Shown here: one piece after another, positions 5,936 to 8,777 of the stretch
Layout: every line of letters starts with the position of its first letter
How positions within the stretch are numbered: position 1 is the first letter of the stretch
DNA from: Chloroflexota bacterium
GTDB taxonomy: Bacteria > Chloroflexota > Anaerolineae > B4-G1 > DUEL01
NCBI GenBank assembly: GCA_017743275.1
Contig: JAGHZG010000044.1
Coordinates: forward strand, 1-8,777
Direction of reading: 5' to 3'
DNA length: 8,777 nt
Position numbers and translations under genes: made by a program
Notes under the pieces: model-generated
What the model was told of the DNA's origin: nothing
What the model saw: the letters and a program-made list of their open reading frames with translations, nothing else
Databases searched by the model: none

Positions 5936-6560
5936 TGTGCTCGGCGTGACGCTCTGGCTGGTCATCCTGGTTATCCAGGATGTCCGGCATTGCCGTTTGT
6001 CCCACTGGCTGACCACGGTGCCTCTGGTCAGTATGGCGATCATTGCTCTGGGGTTTGCCGTGGCCAACTGGCTGGCCGGAGGCTGGTCTCGCTTCGTGGC
6101 CGATTCGGTGGCGCTGGTTCTGGCTTTTATCGCGGTATTGGCGTCTGACACCTGGGCGGCGCTGGTACCTGCGGTTAATGCCCTGGTGCTGGCCTGGTGG
6201 CAGGGGACTCCGGCAGGCCAGGTCGCGGTGGCCGGATGGCTGGTCGCCCTGGGGCTGGCGAAGGCCGGGATATGGGGCGAAGGAGATGCAAAGGTGCTGA
6301 TGATTCTCCTCGCTCTGTACCCGGATATTCGTCTTGCTATTGCCGTTGCCGCGGCAATTATTTTCCTCGGACTGGCAATGCTGGTACAGCGGCTCGGCCC
6401 GGCGTTACCGTTTCTGCTTCTGATGACGCTTCGGGACGGGCTGGCTGGTCGGTTTCCGGCCCGGACCGGGGAAACCGGCGTGGTCGTTACCGGCCTGATG
6501 CCGGTCATTGCCGCCGGCGCGCTGGTGTACGTCTGGGGATTGTATCTGCTGGGAGGGTAA
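5892..6560 (+). CDS. tadV: Prepilin peptidase, A24 family (TadV/CpaA-like)
   Basis: 222 residues, an integral membrane aspartyl protease that cleaves prepilin leaders. The two catalytic aspartates are visible: Asp30 in LVIQDVRHCRLSHW (25-39), in place of the usual D-x-R-x-x-x-I-P-N, and Asp132 in GEGDAK (129-134), the GxGD motif. Six or so hydrophobic segments fill the rest. There is no zinc-binding N-terminal domain or methylase domain, as expected for the short TadV/CpaA type. The ATG at 5892 has GGGAG (5881-5885) at good spacing and is preferred over TTG 5865. It starts 44 nt inside pilin 2, so peptidase and pilin synthesis are coupled. Likely substrates are the two pilins, TadE and the TadG-like protein. 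Confidence 0.88.
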   Translation: MLSGIDWLPSVIRFDVLGVTLWLVILVIQDVRHCRLSHWLTTVPLVSMAIIALGFAVANWLAGGWSRFVADSVALVLAFIAVLASDTWAALVPAVNALVLAWWQGTPAGQVAVAGWLVALGLAKAGIWGEGDAKVLMILLALYPDIRLAIAVAAAIIFLGLAMLVQRLGPALPFLLLMTLRDGLAGRFPARTGETGVVVTGLMPVIAAGALVYVWGLYLLGG

Positions 6561-6561
6561 G

Positions 6562-6990
6562 GTGTCCAGGGAAAGCGGCCAGGGAACAGTAGAACTCTTG
6601 CTGGTACTGGTGGTTCTTTTGCCGATCCTGTTCGGCGCGTTCAGCCTGGCTCAGGGCATCATCCTGAAGCACAGCCTGGATGTGAGCGTGGAAAAAGCCG
6701 CCCGGGTCCTGTCAATAAACCCGTCCGACTATGCTTATGCAGAGTACCTGATTCGGTCGGAAGTGGACGGTGGGCTGCTTGGGGGCGGGTACGGCCAGCA
6801 GGTGGTGATTCGGCTCTACGATGCGGTTACCCACGCGGAAATCTCTCCGGCAGCCCTGGCCGGTGCCGGATTCGGATACCGATTCGTGGTGCAGGCCGAG
6901 ATTCCCTGGCAGGCCGACATTCCGTTCCTGTCGTCCGGCCCGCAGACAATTTCCGTGATTCACTTCGGAATGGTGGAGCGATTTCCGTAA
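6562..6990 (+). CDS. tadE: TadE-like minor pilin
   Basis: 142 residues starting at GTG 6562, one base after the peptidase stop and preceded by GGAGGG (6552-6557). Residues 6-11 read GQGTVE, a canonical prepilin site: cleavage after Gly6 puts Glu11 at +5. The hydrophobic helix VELLLVLVVLLPILFGAF with its Pro is the hallmark of TadE proteins, and the soluble part (about 30-142) is an extracytoplasmic alpha/beta domain. TadE proteins are pseudopilins required for Flp fibre formation. The frame continues upstream, but that extension lies in the peptidase gene. The last base overlaps the next ATG (TAATG). Confidence 0.88.
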   Translation: MSRESGQGTVELLLVLVVLLPILFGAFSLAQGIILKHSLDVSVEKAARVLSINPSDYAYAEYLIRSEVDGGLLGGGYGQQVVIRLYDAVTHAEISPAALAGAGFGYRFVVQAEIPWQADIPFLSSGPQTISVIHFGMVERFP

Positions 6991-7490
6991 TGTTCAAACA
7001 TTCTGAAAGCGGACAGGTAACCGTTCTCGCCGTTATCCTGGTGATGGTACTGGTGCTGGTCGCCGGTGCGGTAGCGGACCTGTACCGCATTCAGGAAATC
7101 CGTTCCTTTGCCTATCGTGCCGCAGAAATGGCGGCATTGGCCGGTGTTTCCCGGGGGCGGGACTACGGTTCCGTCATTTCCACCGGCCAGATGCGGGTGG
7201 AGCCAACAGTGGCGTATGCCACGGCGGAAGAGATCCTGCTGAGTACTCTTTCATGGCACAATCTCACGGCCACATATGACATTCGCGTGTTGGAATACGG
7301 CGGGGTTGAGCCGGGGTTTCCACCAGTGTCCCGTGCCGATCTGTGGAATGCCGGAGATTGGGTCTCAGACGGCCCGGCGGTGGGGGTTTATGTTGAAGTC
7401 CCGGTGGAAACAATGCTCTTGGGTTGGGTTTTGGGGGAAGATGTCCGGGTGCACGCGTTCGCTGCGGCAGGGGTGGAGAAGGAACAATGA
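6990..7490 (+). CDS. TadG/TadE-like pilus assembly protein
   Basis: 166 residues. The N-terminus SESGQVTVLAVILVMVLVLVAG (5-26) is a prepilin-like helix with Gly8 before the possible cut, but position +5 is Leu, not Glu, as in TadG-type proteins. The next segment AVADLYRIQEIRSFAYRAAEMAALAG (27-52) matches the family pattern where an Asp and an AA-x-x-AALAG block follow the membrane helix. The rest is a soluble domain without recognised motifs. It is much shorter than classical TadG proteins, which carry a von Willebrand A-type domain; that domain is absent here. It starts by one-base overlap with tadE and ends in an ATGA overlap with the next gene, so it belongs to the same coupled set. Confidence 0.78.
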   Translation: MFKHSESGQVTVLAVILVMVLVLVAGAVADLYRIQEIRSFAYRAAEMAALAGVSRGRDYGSVISTGQMRVEPTVAYATAEEILLSTLSWHNLTATYDIRVLEYGGVEPGFPPVSRADLWNAGDWVSDGPAVGVYVEVPVETMLLGWVLGEDVRVHAFAAAGVEKEQ

Positions 7491-7783
7491 GAAAATGGGG
7501 CATCGCAGGTATGGCTTTGCTTCTGAGCGCGCTGGCACTGGCGGCCACGGCTGTCGCATTGGCCGATGAGTCATATCCGTATGTGCTCTATCTCCCGATG
7601 GTATTCGGCAGCGGGAATCGGGTGATATTTCCTGCGGATTATTGCGAGGTGTCGTATCTGGAAAATGCAGCAACGGGGAATGGGCTGCTGAGTCATTGCC
7701 AGTCGGTTGACCCGGAGGGATTCATAGCATCCGTTTCTCTATTTCTTGGACAATGCCCTTTACCATTACAGAGCCGATGTTGA
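7487..7783 (+). CDS. Exported protein, N-terminal part of a frame-broken gene
   Basis: 98 residues from ATG 7487, which overlaps the preceding stop as ATGA. A clear signal peptide is present (MRKWGIAG, hydrophobic core 8-23, AXA-type site ALA at 24-26). The mature part opens DESYPYVLYLPMVFGSG, containing the YLPxV motif common in exported Chloroflexota proteins, then has Cys53 and Cys71. After about residue 78 codon quality falls and the frame stops, while the -1 frame stays open from 7711 to 7971 with protein-like sequence. The annotated end is therefore probably not the original C-terminus. Function unknown; the signal peptide and context suggest an extracellular accessory of the pilus. Confidence 0.65.
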   Translation: MRKWGIAGMALLLSALALAATAVALADESYPYVLYLPMVFGSGNRVIFPADYCEVSYLENAATGNGLLSHCQSVDPEGFIASVSLFLGQCPLPLQSRC

Positions 7784-7971
7784 CCTATCGCGGGGAGAAA
7801 CTGGGAGAGACGGTGGTTGTCTCCCAGCCCGTGCCGTTCACCATTACCATTCCCCTTTCCGGTCTCCAGCCCGGGCAGGGGATTGTGGTGCTTTCTCCCT
7901 GTGAAACGCAGCATGAACCGCTGTGCTGTACCGGGCATGACGGCGTACAGGTGGGAAATGCTTTCCTTTGA
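7753..7971 (+). CDS. C-terminal remainder of the exported protein in the -1 frame
   Basis: This frame is open from 7711, with its first ATG at 7753 and stop at 7969-7971. From that ATG it gives 72 residues rich in beta-type sequence, including two related PFTIT-x-P segments (residues 2-8 and 28-34), GLQPGQGIVVLSP and a Cys cluster (PCE...LCCTG). No ribosome binding site precedes the ATG, it lacks its own signal peptide, and it begins inside the preceding exported gene. This makes it the likely remainder of that protein after a -1 shift. The joined product would be about 160 residues with a Cys-rich end. It could be a disrupted gene, a sequencing indel or programmed frameshifting. No family is recognised. 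Confidence 0.45.
   Translation: MPFTITEPMLTYRGEKLGETVVVSQPVPFTITIPLSGLQPGQGIVVLSPCETQHEPLCCTGHDGVQVGNAFL
7801..7827 (+). repeat. 8-bp perfect inverted repeat within the frame-broken gene
   Basis: CTGGGAGA (7801-7808) and TCTCCCAG (7820-7827) are perfect inverted copies around an 11-nt loop. No T run follows, so it is not an intrinsic terminator. It lies 38 nt past the possible slippery heptamer at 7756-7762, further than usual for a stimulatory stem. Confidence 0.4.
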
Positions 7972-7983
7972 AGTAGAAGACAC

Positions 7984-8777
7984 ATGGATAAGCGAAGTGC
8001 ATCCCTGGCCCTGATTCTGATTCTGTTGACCCTTTTCGGGCTATCGTTTGCCCGGCGCTCCCCCGCGGAGGCCGGGCCTGCCGCCGCTCCCCCTCCTCGG
8101 TGCGCGTCCTGGACACTGCGCTTTCTGGACGATTTTAACGGCAGCAATCTGGGAAGCGGTTGGTCCAGTAGCAGTGGTGGCGGCAGCATAAGTGTCAGCA
8201 ATGGTGCTCTTCACCTGAGTCAGGGGTTTTACGACAAATACCCCATTGTTTGGCGAAATGACCTGTTTGACGGACTCAGTGGTCAAATTTTTGCCCTGGA
8301 GTTCCGGGTCGCGTGGACGAACCGAACGGCCTACGGGGCCACCGTTGCGGCGGGGACGGGAGCGTATGATGGAACACGGTACAATGCCGGTGACTCCACG
8401 CCGATCAATAACTTCGAGAATGTGGTCATGACCCACGGGTATGACCAAAGATCGTATGTCCGGATTCTTCTCGGTTCAGAGAATGCCATCACCCTGGACA
8501 ACAGATATCACACCGTCCGTGTGGTTTTTGTCGGCCTGGGGGCCGCCAAAGAGATTGACCTCTATATAGATGGAGTGTATCAGAATACCTTTTCCTGGAA
8601 CGGGACGATACCCGACAGTTTTTATGTCGGGAACCCGTTTATTATGCCGTGGTACGGGAGGTGGACGCAGGAGCATGTGGACTATGTAAAGGTGGAAGTC
8701 TGCCAGTCCACGCCAACGCCAACACCCACTCCCACTCCTACACCGACCAACACACCAACGCCGACCCGTACTCCGAC
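7984..8777 (+). CDS. Secreted protein with LamG/concanavalin-like domain and Thr-Pro linker (3' partial)
   Basis: The frame is open from ATG 7984 to the window edge, 264 full codons. Residues 8-23 form a signal peptide core, with a possible cleavage near AEA (28-30). Residues 45-238 look like a beta-sandwich of the LamG/concanavalin type: it opens FLDDFNGSNLGSGW (47-60), has VSNGALHLS (71-79), a late strand IDLYIDGVYQNTF (191-203) and ends in YVKVEVC (234-240). These fit the family's edge strands, a jelly-roll that often binds glycans. Cys40 and Cys240 flank the domain and could bridge it. From 242 a TPTP repeat begins and runs off the edge, so further domains are likely. Only a weak AGAAG precedes the ATG, 12 nt after the previous stop. 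An adhesive or surface role is inferred. Confidence 0.8.
   Translation, partial: MDKRSASLALILILLTLFGLSFARRSPAEAGPAAAPPPRCASWTLRFLDDFNGSNLGSGWSSSSGGGSISVSNGALHLSQGFYDKYPIVWRNDLFDGLSGQIFALEFRVAWTNRTAYGATVAAGTGAYDGTRYNAGDSTPINNFENVVMTHGYDQRSYVRILLGSENAITLDNRYHTVRVVFVGLGAAKEIDLYIDGVYQNTFSWNGTIPDSFYVGNPFIMPWYGRWTQEHVDYVKVEVCQSTPTPTPTPTPTPTNTPTPTRTP
8710..8777 (+). repeat. Thr-Pro coding hexanucleotide repeat
   Basis: Degenerate repeats of ACN-CCN codons encode alternating Thr-Pro, broken only by an Asn and an Arg. The third codon positions vary, so the array appears kept for its protein sequence and not by recent slippage. Such linkers are frequent in secreted proteins of Chloroflexota and other bacteria, where they separate globular domains. 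The repeat continues past the window end. Confidence 0.85.

Noticed and set aside
5327..6508. 393 aa minus-strand open frame
   Set aside because: Ser/Thr/Arg-rich shadow that crosses the tadC end, both pilins and the peptidase on the other strand; no domain recognisable.
7801..7827. Intrinsic terminator after the exported gene
   Set aside because: The inverted repeat has no following T run and lies within an open frame upstream of another operon gene.
8710..8777. CRISPR-like or microsatellite array at the window end
   Set aside because: Units are six-base codon pairs with varied third positions and no spacers; it is a Thr-Pro coding linker.

Overview
The window carries one dense run of genes, all on the + strand and apparently one transcription unit. 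It encodes a Tad/Flp-type (type IVc) pilus assembly machine with its pilins, its prepilin peptidase and several secreted or surface proteins. Most neighbouring genes overlap by 1-10 nt (ATGA, TAATG and TGATG junctions), so translational coupling is likely throughout. The DNA is GC-rich. Several features point to a member of the Chloroflexota (Anaerolineae-like): no secretin, RcpA/CpaC or outer-membrane lipoprotein gene is seen among the machine genes, the last protein has a Thr-Pro repeat linker, and one exported protein has a 'YLPMV' motif. Taxonomy is inference from these features; no marker gene is present.

Layout. Positions 1-192 hold the C-terminus of an unrecognised protein. Positions 189-1001 hold four small coupled genes: an 18-19 aa hydrophobic peptide, an 85 aa membrane protein, a 71 aa soluble protein and a protein of up to 95 aa with two membrane segments. 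None is recognised. Positions 998-5534 encode the core machine: a CpaE/TadZ-like ATPase, CpaB/RcpC (SAF domain), the TadA/CpaF ATPase and the inner-membrane platform proteins TadB and TadC. Positions 5558-5935 encode two very small Flp-type prepilins separated by a strong RNA hairpin. Positions 5892-6560 encode a TadV-like A24 prepilin peptidase with both catalytic Asp motifs. Positions 6562-7490 encode TadE and a TadG/TadE-like minor pilin. Positions 7487-7971 hold an exported protein whose frame is broken, and 7984 to the window end holds a secreted protein with a concanavalin/LamG-like domain followed by a Thr-Pro repeat that runs off the edge.

Working model. The peptidase matures the pilins. 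TadA powers assembly on the TadB/TadC platform, and the CpaE-like protein probably helps place the machine. TadE and the TadG-like protein act as minor pilins. The two distal exported proteins may decorate or anchor the pilus or cell surface. The most unusual points are: loss of the signature lysine in the CpaE Walker A motif, Ala instead of Gly before the cleavage site of both Flp pilins (while TadE keeps Gly), the hairpin between the two pilin genes, the broken exported gene with a correctly phased slippery-type heptamer, and two possibly hidden small ORFs at the 5' end.
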